Source of the DNA: Bin127 sp965203505
Lineage (GTDB): Bacteria > Chloroflexota > Dehalococcoidia > Lucifugimonadales > Lucifugimonadaceae
Reading direction: 5' to 3'
Assembly: GCA_965203505.1 (NCBI GenBank)
Contig: OZ241880.1
Location: 1,178,001 to 1,242,000 of the forward strand
DNA: 64,000 nucleotides
Part shown: positions 1 through 8,119 of the stretch, in pieces
How the letters are laid out: each line of letters starts with the position of its first letter
How positions within the stretch are numbered: position 1 is the stretch's first letter
The notes under the pieces: model-generated
What the model was told of the DNA's origin: nothing
The model's database searches: none
Seen by the model: only the letters and a program-made list of their open reading frames with translations
Translations under genes and position numbers: made by a program

Positions 1-804
1 CCGTTGGACGTCGCCGGAGAGTTGAGGTCGCGTCTGTTCAGCCAAGAACGATCGCATATCTTGACGGGTGCAACGTTGAGCGATGACGGTGGATTTGAAC
101 GGTTCCAAACCACATTGGGTTTCGACGCGGACGAGACTTTGAAAATCGGATCGCCGTTCGATTTCAAAGAAGCGGCGTTGATTTTAGTGCCGGAGGATAT
201 TCCGCAACCTAACACGCCGGGTTACAACGAGGCGGTGACCGACGCGATCGAGGATATCGCGTCGGCGACCAAGGGTAGGACGTTGGCATTGTTCACAGCG
301 AATTCGGCATTGAACAACGCCCGCGAGTCTCTGTTCAATCGTTTCAGAAATGCGGAGACGAAGGTTTTTGGTCAGGGTCGGGATGGTCCGGCTTCTCGTG
401 TGATGCAGTTGTTGAACGACTCTGATGATGCGGTGGCGTTGGGCGCGATGAGTCTGTGGGAAGGGATCGATTTGCAGGACGCGTCGATCAATTCGTTGGT
501 GATGACTCGACTGCCGTTTCCGGTGCCGCGCGATCCGATTCACGAGGCGCGATCCGAGAATCTGGAGAACCCTTTCAACGGTTACTTCGTGCCGGAAGCG
601 GTGACGAAGTTCAGACAGGGATTTGGTCGATTGATCCGTTCTCGCAGCGATCGAGGCGTTTTTGTCGTGTTAGATAGACGGATTATCTCGAAATCATATG
701 GCCGAGCGTTCCAGAAATCGATACCTCAAGGCACAGTACGGAGGGTGACGCTGGGGACGTTGTCTGATTACATCGAGCGATGGTTCGCTGGGCAACCAGT
801 CTGA
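1..804 (+). CDS. DinG/XPD-family ATP-dependent DNA helicase, C-terminal part (cut by window edge)
   Basis: The reading frame is open from the first base, so the 5' part with the Walker A and B motifs lies outside the window. The visible 267 residues match the second helicase domain of DinG/XPD-type superfamily 2 helicases. A motif V-like stretch (GAMSLWEGIDL) is followed by the motif VI stretch FRQGFGRLIRSRSDRGVF with its arginine pair, then VLDRR. Members of this family unwind DNA 5' to 3' in repair, and some carry an N-terminal exonuclease domain, which cannot be checked here. The stop codon TGA shares one base with the ATG of the next gene (TGATG), so it is probably co-translated with the 8-oxoguanine glycosylase. 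That fits a DNA-repair pair. Confidence 0.85.
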   Translation, partial: PLDVAGELRSRLFSQERSHILTGATLSDDGGFERFQTTLGFDADETLKIGSPFDFKEAALILVPEDIPQPNTPGYNEAVTDAIEDIASATKGRTLALFTANSALNNARESLFNRFRNAETKVFGQGRDGPASRVMQLLNDSDDAVALGAMSLWEGIDLQDASINSLVMTRLPFPVPRDPIHEARSENLENPFNGYFVPEAVTKFRQGFGRLIRSRSDRGVFVVLDRRIISKSYGRAFQKSIPQGTVRRVTLGTLSDYIERWFAGQPV

Positions 805-1697
805 TGGTGGATATCCCGACCACTACGTCGATCGCGCGCGTTGGTGATGCCGTCGACTTGCGTATCGACCCGTTCGACGTGCAGCAGACCTTGGACGGTG
901 GGCAAGCGTTTGGGTGGTACGAGTCGGCTAATGGAGCTTATCGGGGCGTGTTGGGCGATCGCGTTGTGGCGATCAGTTGCGACGGTCGGCGTGTCTCGTT
1001 CCGGGTAGAGAACGGTGGTGTTACCGCCGACATGACGGATCGCGTCGAGGATTATTTGGTCGCGAAAGCCGATGTTGATCGGCTTCGATCGACGCTGTCA
1101 GGAGAGCCGAGTTACGGAGAAGAGGTGTGGAAGGAGCCTTTGATCCGCGTGATGCGTCAAGATCCTTGGGAATGTCTAGCCGGATTCATCTGTTCGCAAA
1201 ACTCGAATATTCCGCGGATCAAACAGATGGTCACTTCGGTGGCTCGTCTCGGGCGAAGAGTCGGAGATGATGATTGGGCGTTCGAGTTTCCACATCCTTC
1301 GGTGGTCGCGGACGCGGGGGAAGCTGGGCTGCGGGGCATGGGGTTGGGTTACCGCGGGAAACACCTGGCCCCCACAGCAGCGATCCTTGCGGAATCGTTT
1401 GATGTCAAATCACTGCGCCACTCCACATACGAAGACGCAAAATTAGCGTTGATGGAGTTGCCTGGTGTGGGTCCGAAAGTCGCAGATTGCGTATTGGCTT
1501 ATTCGTTGGACAAAGGCGAGGCGTTTCCCGTCGACGTCCATGTTCGGCGGGCTGCGATTCGGTTATATGGGCTTGACGAAAACGTGAAGAACGAATTCGT
1601 GGGCGAATGGGCTCGCGACCGCTTCGGCGAATACGCGGCGTGGGCGCAACTTTACATGTTCCGAGATGAGATCAACCGTCGGACAAGCGACGGTTGA
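804..1697 (+). CDS. ogg: 8-oxoguanine DNA glycosylase/AP lyase (OGG1 type)
   Basis: Bifunctional glycosylase/lyase that removes 8-oxoguanine from DNA. The 297-residue product has the OGG N-terminal domain (GQAFGW at about residue 33) and a helix-hairpin-helix-GPD domain. The segment FICSQNSNIPRI at about 128 is typical of OGG1 proteins. The hairpin LPGVGPKVADC at 219 supplies the catalytic lysine (K225), and FPVDVHV at 241 supplies the catalytic aspartate (D244). The ATG at 804 is preferred because it overlaps the upstream helicase stop as TGATG. An in-frame ATG at 780 would overlap that gene by 25 bases. The 3' end overlaps the convergent CCA-adding-type gene by 26 bases within a perfect palindrome. 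Confidence 0.9.
   Translation: MVDIPTTTSIARVGDAVDLRIDPFDVQQTLDGGQAFGWYESANGAYRGVLGDRVVAISCDGRRVSFRVENGGVTADMTDRVEDYLVAKADVDRLRSTLSGEPSYGEEVWKEPLIRVMRQDPWECLAGFICSQNSNIPRIKQMVTSVARLGRRVGDDDWAFEFPHPSVVADAGEAGLRGMGLGYRGKHLAPTAAILAESFDVKSLRHSTYEDAKLALMELPGVGPKVADCVLAYSLDKGEAFPVDVHVRRAAIRLYGLDENVKNEFVGEWARDRFGEYAAWAQLYMFRDEINRRTSDG
1672..1697. terminator. palindromic hairpin shared by two convergent gene ends
   Basis: A perfect 10-bp inverted repeat (1672-1681 with 1688-1697, 6-base loop) coincides exactly with the overlap between the ogg and CCA-adding-type genes. Each arm ends in the stop codon of one gene, which is why both proteins end in near-identical residues (RRTSDG and RRLSDG). No T-run follows on either strand, so it may be a bidirectional transcript-end or stabilising hairpin rather than a classical intrinsic terminator. 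Confidence 0.6.
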
Positions 1698-2952
1698 CGT
1701 GTTCGCGTTCCTCGCGCTCGTTTGAGATTGATTGATCGATCCGAAGTTCGAGCAGTTCGTTCAAGAGTTCTCCGACCTGTGGGCCTCGAGGTACGCCAAG
1801 GTTCATCAAATCGTCGCCGTTAAGTGCGGGCCGAATGTGGCGAAGGCGATTGCGGAAGTCGGTCAATCGACCAACAACGTTCGCGTTGCTTTCGGTTGCG
1901 ATCACGGCTCGCAAGATTTCGTCGCGAACGCACATCAACGAGTTTCGTAACGTTAGGTCAGTAACTCGAGCCGTCTCAAATTGCTTCGCGACCTCCCGGA
2001 CTCTGTTCACTTGTCGCACCGTAGAACGCCATTGGGAAGGCATTTGGAGCCGGTCTGCGAAGGCATGGGCGATTTCGGCATCGAGGCGGTATGTGAACGC
2101 CGCGAATCGTTCCAGTTCATTGGCGCAGGTACTCAAGTTGCTGAGTGCATCGATGTCTTTGACGGTGGGGATACCAAGAGCTTCAAGTGATCCGGTGTCG
2201 CGCGCAAGGTTGACCAGCCCTGTCAGCTTTTCTTTAGGGTCGAACCACAGCCGGAACTCGTTGAAGACTCGTTCCGGCGACTGCAACCTCATTAATCTGA
2301 GTTGATCGATGGATTCAGATATCAAACTGGCGGTACGCGGTTCGATATCGAACTGATACCTTGCTGCAAGTCGAATGCCCCTCAAGATCCGTGACGGATC
2401 TTCAATGAATGACCGTTCCTTTAAGACCCGCAGGGTCTGGTTTTTCGCATCAGTTCGCCCGTTGAACGGATCGATCAATCTCCCGAACCCGCTAGGCGAA
2501 ATTGGCAACGCCATGGCGTTTACGGTGTAATCGCGGCGTTGCAGATCGGCAGTGATGTCTTCGACTAGGATTATGTGCGGTAGCGAGCCGGGGGGATCGT
2601 AAGTGTCGGTGCGCGCAGAAGCGATATCGATAGTCGTGCCGTTGACGTCAACCTCGGCGGTGTGGTGTCGGGATGTTGATATCAGGGCGCAGTTATCGAT
2701 CTCCGCGGCGAGAATCCGAGCGAAATCGGCAGCTTCGCCCACCACGGTCAAGTCTGGAGATATCGACAACGCGCTACGATCAGAAACCATGTCGCGCACC
2801 ATCCCACCAACCAAGAAGATCTCGATCGACGAGCGCGCGGCGACGTGTGCGATTTTGGTCAGACATTCGGCCGATTTTGTGTCTCGCAAAGTGGCGAAGT
2901 CTGTTGGCGTGTCCGCCGAGTGACCAAGTTTTGGGCTTTCACGGTCGTCCAT
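1672..2952 (-). CDS. cca: CCA-adding enzyme / poly(A) polymerase family nucleotidyltransferase
   Basis: Class II nucleotidyltransferase of 426 residues, the family that adds or repairs the 3' CCA of tRNA. Visible signatures are FLVGGMVRD (residues 46-54), the third carboxylate in TIDIASAR (D109), RRDYTVNAMA (139-148) and EDPSRILRGIR (184-194). No HD phosphohydrolase motif is evident in the C-terminal part. The usual metal-binding Asp-x-Asp after GGxVRD reads PDLTVV (D67-L68-T69), so the second aspartate is missing. Activity may therefore be altered, or the enzyme may be an A-adding or C-adding specialist. The gene starts with ATG, is divergent from the dsbA operon and is convergent with ogg. 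Confidence 0.8.
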   Translation of the reverse strand: MDDRESPKLGHSADTPTDFATLRDTKSAECLTKIAHVAARSSIEIFLVGGMVRDMVSDRSALSISPDLTVVGEAADFARILAAEIDNCALISTSRHHTAEVDVNGTTIDIASARTDTYDPPGSLPHIILVEDITADLQRRDYTVNAMALPISPSGFGRLIDPFNGRTDAKNQTLRVLKERSFIEDPSRILRGIRLAARYQFDIEPRTASLISESIDQLRLMRLQSPERVFNEFRLWFDPKEKLTGLVNLARDTGSLEALGIPTVKDIDALSNLSTCANELERFAAFTYRLDAEIAHAFADRLQMPSQWRSTVRQVNRVREVAKQFETARVTDLTLRNSLMCVRDEILRAVIATESNANVVGRLTDFRNRLRHIRPALNGDDLMNLGVPRGPQVGELLNELLELRIDQSISNEREEREHVNRRLSDG

Positions 2953-2994
2953 GGATTGATGAATTCCGTAGCATCGACAGCGGATTCAGGGTGG

Positions 2995-3021
2995 TTGGTG
3001 TGTTGATTTGGCTGGTAGAAT
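2995..3021 (+). promoter_or_regulatory. candidate extended -10 promoter of the dsbA-rnc-ftsY operon
   Basis: TGGTAGAAT at 3013-3021 matches an extended -10 element (TGn before a TATAAT-like hexamer). TTGGTG lies 15 bp upstream at 2995. It sits in the 162-bp divergent spacer, about 95 bp before the ATG at 3115. The -35 spacing is short, so the call rests mainly on the extended -10. Confidence 0.35.
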
Positions 3022-3114
3022 CGCCCACAGCATCGGCATTCATCATTCAATATAGGCGACCGCCGGATAAATCGCCACGCGAGCGATTCGGCGGTACCGA
3101 GAAAGGTCGACACA

Positions 3115-3750
3115 ATGATCAGCGACCTCCCCATCAAAATCGACGTATTCATCGACTACACCTGACCCTGGGTGCGCCAAGCTGGGATCTGGCTATCCCG
3201 GGTGAAAGAGGAGATGGGCGACGATCTAGATATCAACTATCGTAGCTTCGCGCTAGAGCAGGTCAATTCAACCAACGGGCCAGAGTGGAAAGCGTGGGAG
3301 CAAGGCGAGGATTACGAGAGCCGTGGACTTTGGTCGCTGCGCGGGGGCATCGCAGCGCGAATGCAAGGATATGAAGCCCACGACAAGTTCATGCTCGAGC
3401 TTCAGCACTTCAAGTTTGTGGAACGTGGAGACATCCGGGACCGTCAACCGATCGTGGAAGCGGCGGAGCGTGCGGGTTTGGACATGGCCAAGTTCCAAGA
3501 GGACCTCGACTCGCCTGAACGTCTCGCGGAGATCGGGCGTGACCATGAAGAGGCGATAGCGCAGGGGATTTTCGGGACGCCGACGTTCATATTTGAAGAT
3601 GGCACCGCTGCGTTCCTGAAAACCTTCACGCCACCAGAGGACGAATCGGTGGCCGCGTTCGAAAACCTGATCGTGATGGCGCGGAATCGCCCGTATTTCG
3701 GCGAACTGAAGCGACCACAACCACCGTGGCCCCAAGGAGTCGAGGTTTAG
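3115..3750 (+). CDS. DsbA/FrnE-family thiol-disulfide oxidoreductase, predicted selenoprotein (UGA = Sec at residue 17)
   Basis: Read through an in-frame TGA at 3163-3165, this gives 211 residues of a thioredoxin-fold DsbA-family protein. The start ATG at 3115 has a GAAAGG ribosome site 8 bases upstream. The N-terminus reads KIDVFIDYT-U-PWVRQAGIWL. The family's catalytic cysteine follows the IDVFxDYT strand, exactly where TGA stands. The cis-proline loop FGTPTF is intact (P156). The second position of the usual CxxC is valine, so it would act as a single selenol (UPWV). A hairpin lies at SECIS distance and tRNA-Sec is encoded at 19633. A shorter start (GTG 3172) lacks a ribosome site and would lose the active site. 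TGA is an ordinary stop elsewhere, so code reassignment is unlikely. The downstream rnc gene starts 3 bases after the stop. Confidence 0.85.
3182..3201 (+). promoter_or_regulatory. candidate bacterial SECIS hairpin
   Basis: A 7-bp stem (3182-3188 with 3195-3201, one G-U pair) closes a 6-base loop CTGGCT. The loop G pair (3191-3192) is 26-27 bases after the UGA. Bacterial SECIS elements are hairpins inside the coding sequence just 3' of the UGA with a guanine-containing apical loop, and the distance fits. The G is third in the loop rather than first or second, so the fit to the consensus is good but not perfect. Confidence 0.55.
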
Positions 3751-3753
3751 TCG

Positions 3754-4686
3754 TTGGTGCCAGATATCCATCCGGAATCCGAAATCACGGAGCTTGAACT
3801 CAAGCTCGGAGTCAGTTTCACCAACCGAGAACTTCTGCGCCAAGCATTGACCCATGAGTCGTTCATCAACGAATGGGGATCAGACGAATCCGAGGACGGA
3901 TTGTCTTCGTATGAACGTTTGGAATACCTTGGCGATGCCGTCTTGAATTACGCTGTCGCGAACGCATTATTCGAACGGTCATCGGGTGCGAATGAAGGCG
4001 AACTGTCGATGGGTAGGGCGCACATCGTCTGCAAGGATTCTTTGGCTGAAGCGGCTCAGGATCTCGATCTTGGGGACCACATCTTGAGAGGCAAGGGCGA
4101 AATCTCATACAGTCCGCACGTTCGCGATTCGGTATTGGAGGATTCTTTCGAAGCGATCATCGGTGCGATCCATGAAGACCAAGGCTATGATGCGGCGCGC
4201 AGGTTCGTTTTCGATCAACTGGGTGACAAGATCGAAGATGTCGCCAAGAATGGGGTAGCTAAGGACCCTAAGTCGGCGTTTCAAGAGCTGGTTCAAGGTG
4301 TAGGTCTAAAGACTCCTCGGTACCACACGGAAATGTTGCCTAGGCCGGTCTCCGGCGAACAACATTTCCGGGCGCGCGTGATGGTCGATGGACGCGAGGT
4401 GGCGACTGGGATTGGTGAGAGCAAATCAAAAGCGCAGAAAAACGCGGCGGCAAAAGCGACGGAATTGTTTTCAAACGGTGTGCCTCGGCGGTTTGCGAAT
4501 TCGACCATTCGACGACGTACATCTGAAACTGGCACAAATGGGCGGTCACAGAATGCCAGTTCTTCGAGTAACGGTGGTTTGGCTGTCGGCGGCGTGAAGC
4601 GCATTGCTTCTTGGGTCAGCACGGTCGTGTTGAGGAAAGGCGACCCGCCCCCGGGGCGCCGTTTGATTTTGAAACGATCGAAGTAG
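3754..4686 (+). CDS. rnc: ribonuclease III
   Basis: Double-strand-specific endoribonuclease for rRNA and mRNA processing, 310 residues. The catalytic domain shows ERLEYLGDAVL (54-64) and the second acidic pair in EDSFEAIIGAI (D130, E133). A double-stranded RNA-binding domain starts at DPKSAFQELV (about 169) and ends near 240 with a lysine/alanine-rich helix. About 70 further residues form a basic, low-complexity tail that is longer than usual for the family. The start is TTG 3754 or the adjacent GTG 3757. A GAGG at 3743 favours TTG. The gene lies directly behind dsbA and before ftsY, and rnc-ftsY neighbourhoods are common in bacteria. Confidence 0.92.
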   Translation: MVPDIHPESEITELELKLGVSFTNRELLRQALTHESFINEWGSDESEDGLSSYERLEYLGDAVLNYAVANALFERSSGANEGELSMGRAHIVCKDSLAEAAQDLDLGDHILRGKGEISYSPHVRDSVLEDSFEAIIGAIHEDQGYDAARRFVFDQLGDKIEDVAKNGVAKDPKSAFQELVQGVGLKTPRYHTEMLPRPVSGEQHFRARVMVDGREVATGIGESKSKAQKNAAAKATELFSNGVPRRFANSTIRRRTSETGTNGRSQNASSSSNGGLAVGGVKRIASWVSTVVLRKGDPPPGRRLILKRSK

Positions 4687-4706
4687 CAGTCTCGTCGTAA
4701 TCTGGA

Positions 4707-5633
4707 ATGCTCCGATTTCTCGGCAGAGGCAAGAAGACCTCGGAATCGGCTGCGGAGACGCGGCGATCTTGGACCAACGTGGTTGGTGGCGTCTTTCGTA
4801 GATCACAAGTTGACGCCGAGTTTTGGGAGGATTTGGAAGAGGCGTTGATCGTTGCCGACGTCGGAGTCGAGACATCAATGCAGTTGGTTGAAAAGGTGCA
4901 GGATGAGGCTCGTTGGCGAGGTGCAAGAACGCCGGATGCGGTTTACGACCTGCTGCGCGACGAAATTTCGCGTTTGTTGGGCGACGAAGATCGTGCAACA
5001 GATTCCGCAGACGCTCGTCCGATCGCGTTGATGTTGGTTGGTGTCAACGGTTCGGGTAAGACCACAACGATCGCCAAGCTTGTTCGAGCGGCTCAAACAG
5101 ACGGCAGAGTTCCTTTGATAGCGGCCGCCGACACTTTTCGAGCGGGAGCCATTTCCCAACTCCAGATTTGGGCGGAACGCACGGACGCGTTGTTCGTTTC
5201 ATCGTCGGCGGGATCCGATCCTGGCGCGGTGGTTTACGATGCGCTAAGCGCGGCGAAATCCCGCGGTGCGGATTTCGTCGTAATTGATACCGCCGGCAGG
5301 TTACACACTGCGCACAATTTGATGGAGGAGCTCAAGAAAATCCGACGCATCTTGGATCGTCACTCCGATGATTTCGAGCCCCAGGTGATGCTTGTGATCG
5401 ACGGCAACACGGGGCAGAACGGTGTGAGCCAAGCGAAGGTTTTTACTGAAGCCGTAGGTTGCGACGGGGTCATTCTGACGAAACTTGACAGCACCGCAAA
5501 AGGGGGCGTGGTGCTTGCGATCCGGGGTGAGATGGGATTGCCGGTGAAGTACATCGGCACAGGCGAAAGCATCGACGATATTGCGCCGTTTGACGCGAAC
5601 GAATTCGCGGAATCGATTTTGCCGCCGGCATGA
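4707..5633 (+). CDS. ftsY: signal recognition particle receptor FtsY
   Basis: SRP-type GTPase that docks ribosome-nascent chain complexes at the membrane. The 308-residue protein has the helical N domain, then the G domain with P-loop GVNGSGKTTT (about 113), ADTFRAGA (about 137), DTAGR (about 194) and the guanine-specificity motif TKLD (about 258). The long acidic A domain of E. coli FtsY is absent, as in many bacteria. It follows rnc by 20 bases on the same strand and closes the dsbA-rnc-ftsY unit. One replaced residue is notable: the usual DATTGQN reads DGNTGQN. Confidence 0.95.
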   Translation: MLRFLGRGKKTSESAAETRRSWTNVVGGVFRRSQVDAEFWEDLEEALIVADVGVETSMQLVEKVQDEARWRGARTPDAVYDLLRDEISRLLGDEDRATDSADARPIALMLVGVNGSGKTTTIAKLVRAAQTDGRVPLIAAADTFRAGAISQLQIWAERTDALFVSSSAGSDPGAVVYDALSAAKSRGADFVVIDTAGRLHTAHNLMEELKKIRRILDRHSDDFEPQVMLVIDGNTGQNGVSQAKVFTEAVGCDGVILTKLDSTAKGGVVLAIRGEMGLPVKYIGTGESIDDIAPFDANEFAESILPPA

Positions 5634-5729
5634 TCAGTAATGCCGAGCGTGCAAATGGCTTGAATAATCGCAGATGGTCCCGTTGAGGTCACTCCGTAAA
5701 TCACATGGATCGAACTTGTTTTTGAACCG

Positions 5730-8117
5730 ATGAACGACGTGATTTTCTGGCTGCTGACCGTTTATTTCATCGGTCTAGCGTTCGTGCCGATCTCTTTTCT
5801 CGCGCTGCCGAATCTGTTTGATCGAGGATTCGGAGTGGTCCGGCCGATCGGACTATTGATGGTTGGAGCGTTCGTCTGGTTTCTCAGTCTGATCAGAGCG
5901 ATTCCGAATGAAGGATGGACTTGGTGGGGATTGGCGGTTTTGATCGCCGTGCTCGGATGGGGTTGGGTGTTGGTTCGTAGAAGGTCGGACTTCTTCCGCT
6001 TCCTCCGCAGACGCTGGTTTCAACTGGCATTGACCGAACTTGTGTTTCTGGCATTTTTCTGCGTATTTGCTGTTGTCAAGGCCATGGATCCTGACGTTTC
6101 GCACACCGAGCAGCCGATGGATCTGACGATGTTGAACGCGGTCTCTAGCGCCCAACACGCGCCGCCGAATGATCTTTGGTTGAGCGGTTTCCCTATCGCC
6201 TATTACTACTTCGGATATTGGATGTTCGGCGGGTTAACGCAGATGTCGGGCGTCCAAGCGAGCGTGGCATACAACCTGGCGCTGGCGACAATAGCGGCGC
6301 TTGCTGCTGCCGCTGTCTTTTCGCTGGTCTCCAACTTGGTGCGGCGCGATGGTGCAACGACAGTGCAGATGTTGGCGGGGGGTTTGTTGGCTGCGGTTCT
6401 TCTCCTCCTCGTCTCGAATCTCAACGGGATTTGGGAGTTACTTTCGTTCGTCGGTGTGGGGTCAGAAGGGTTTTACCAATGGCTGGGGATCAAAGGAGTG
6501 GATCTAACGGATCAAGGCACTGGATGGCGACCTGAGGGATGGTGGTGGTGGTGGGCATCTTCGCGTGTAATCAATCGGTTTGGACCAGACGGCGCGGAAC
6601 TCGATTTCACGATTCAGGAGTTCCCGTATTTCAGCTTCATGTTGGGCGATCTGCATCCTCACGTGATGTCGATACCGTTTGTTTTGACCATGATTTCGGT
6701 GGTGGCAAACATCTTGTTCTCCCGGGCCAAATGGGGGTTCAGATGGTTCAAACTGAACCCGGTCTCGACACTGGTGATGGTGGTGTCTGTAGGATCGATG
6801 GGATTCATCAACACGTGGGATATGCTGTGGATGCTTTTGGCTCTGGGAGGCGTGGTTTATTTCAAGGCTTATCGCGAAAACGGCAAGGCGCATGTTGCTG
6901 CGATCAAAGCGGGAGCACCGCCCTTCATATTGCTGACGGTGATTGGAGCGGCGTTTTTCTCCAACTACTACTTCGTTACCGCGCAGAGCCAGATCCAGTT
7001 CCCACCGATCATCCCAACGAAGTACGCGACGCGTCCGATCCATTTCTTCACGGTATGGGGCGGGATGATCATGATGGTGTTAGCGTTCGCGATGGTGATG
7101 TTGGTGCCTGCCGTTAAGCGCGAATTTGCGACGATACGACGCTCGTTTAGCGGTCATTCGATGCCACGCATAGTGTCTGAACGGCTACCGTGGATACTCG
7201 CGGTCGGGTTGGTCGCATTTCTTTACGTGTCGTGGACGATCACGCACTACGGTTTCAACGATAATGCGGTTGGAACGGATGTGATTTCCCGATTACCGTT
7301 GTCAGCGATTCTCGGGTCGGTTTTCGTCGCATTTTTCGTGGTCGCTTATCGAAGAGGTATGCGAGGCGCGGACGATGGGGCGCAGGTCTTGCAGGTCTTG
7401 CTGGCGATCTCGGCGCTATTGCTCTACACGGCGGAGTTGTTCAGGCTGCATGACTTCTTCGGCGGTAGACACAACACGGTTTTCAAGTTTTACTACCAGG
7501 TGTGGATATTCTTAGCTGTCGGTGGGGGCTACAGCGTGTATTTGTGGATGCGCCGTCATCCTACGTTCACGGGCCGTTCTTGGGTTCTCAGCTCGATCGG
7601 AGTATTCGTCGCTATACTGCTGGTGTCAGTTTCGCTCTACTATCCGTTCGCCGCGACGGCGGGTAAGTCGTCTGAATCGGGCACCGAGTTTACTTTGGAT
7701 GGCCTAGCGTTTTTGGAGAACTCCGGCCCAGAGATTCCGGAGGCACTGGAATGGATCAGAAACAACGTCGGCAACGACGACGTGATAGTTGAGGCACCAG
7801 GCGATAGCTACAGCCAACGAGGCCGATTCTCGGGGTTCACTGGCAGACCCGCGATATTGGGTTGGACTGGCCACCAAAGCCAGTGGCGCGGCGGTGACGA
7901 GTGGTGGATAGAACGGGATCAGGATATTGAGCGTATCTACAACAGCGCCGACGATGCCGAAACCCTCTTGATGGTCGAAAAGTACGGTGCCGATTACGTT
8001 GTCGTGAGTCCTGCTGAGCGTGCGAAATATACTGAACTAGACGATTCGAAATTCGATCGCATTGGTCGTCGTGTCTTTGAAAACGCGCAAGTAGTCATCT
8101 TCGCCTTGGGAGATTAG
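5730..8117 (+). CDS. DUF2298 / Chlor_Arch_YYY polytopic membrane protein
   Basis: Large integral membrane protein of 795 residues with many hydrophobic segments. It carries the three-tyrosine signature of the Chlor_Arch_YYY family (AYYYFGYW, Y158-Y160) and a run of five tryptophans followed by ASSRVI, which fits the family's WWWW-x-ASR segment. An HDFFGGRHNTVFKFYYQ segment lies late in the membrane region. The soluble tail from about residue 660 resembles that of membrane glycosyltransferases (EALEWIRNN, VEAPG, YVVVSP). The family occurs in Chloroflexota and archaea and is inferred to work in lipid-linked sugar transfer. The exact substrate is unknown. The next gene starts 3 bases after its stop. 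Confidence 0.85.
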   Translation: MNDVIFWLLTVYFIGLAFVPISFLALPNLFDRGFGVVRPIGLLMVGAFVWFLSLIRAIPNEGWTWWGLAVLIAVLGWGWVLVRRRSDFFRFLRRRWFQLALTELVFLAFFCVFAVVKAMDPDVSHTEQPMDLTMLNAVSSAQHAPPNDLWLSGFPIAYYYFGYWMFGGLTQMSGVQASVAYNLALATIAALAAAAVFSLVSNLVRRDGATTVQMLAGGLLAAVLLLLVSNLNGIWELLSFVGVGSEGFYQWLGIKGVDLTDQGTGWRPEGWWWWWASSRVINRFGPDGAELDFTIQEFPYFSFMLGDLHPHVMSIPFVLTMISVVANILFSRAKWGFRWFKLNPVSTLVMVVSVGSMGFINTWDMLWMLLALGGVVYFKAYRENGKAHVAAIKAGAPPFILLTVIGAAFFSNYYFVTAQSQIQFPPIIPTKYATRPIHFFTVWGGMIMMVLAFAMVMLVPAVKREFATIRRSFSGHSMPRIVSERLPWILAVGLVAFLYVSWTITHYGFNDNAVGTDVISRLPLSAILGSVFVAFFVVAYRRGMRGADDGAQVLQVLLAISALLLYTAELFRLHDFFGGRHNTVFKFYYQVWIFLAVGGGYSVYLWMRRHPTFTGRSWVLSSIGVFVAILLVSVSLYYPFAATAGKSSESGTEFTLDGLAFLENSGPEIPEALEWIRNNVGNDDVIVEAPGDSYSQRGRFSGFTGRPAILGWTGHQSQWRGGDEWWIERDQDIERIYNSADDAETLLMVEKYGADYVVVSPAERAKYTELDDSKFDRIGRRVFENAQVVIFALGD

Positions 8118-8119
8118 GC

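Noticed and set aside
780..804. Earlier ATG start of the 8-oxoguanine glycosylase
   Set aside because: The ATG at 804 forms a TGATG junction with the helicase gene and begins at the conserved region.
3163..3165. Frameshift or nonsense mutation making dsbA a pseudogene
   Set aside because: The rest of the frame is intact, the TGA is exactly at the catalytic position, a hairpin follows, and a tRNA-Sec gene is present in the window.
3163..3165. UGA reassigned to Trp or Gly (alternative code)
   Set aside because: TGA is the clean stop of many other genes here (e.g. dinG, ogg, aroA, lutA) with the next gene starting at once.
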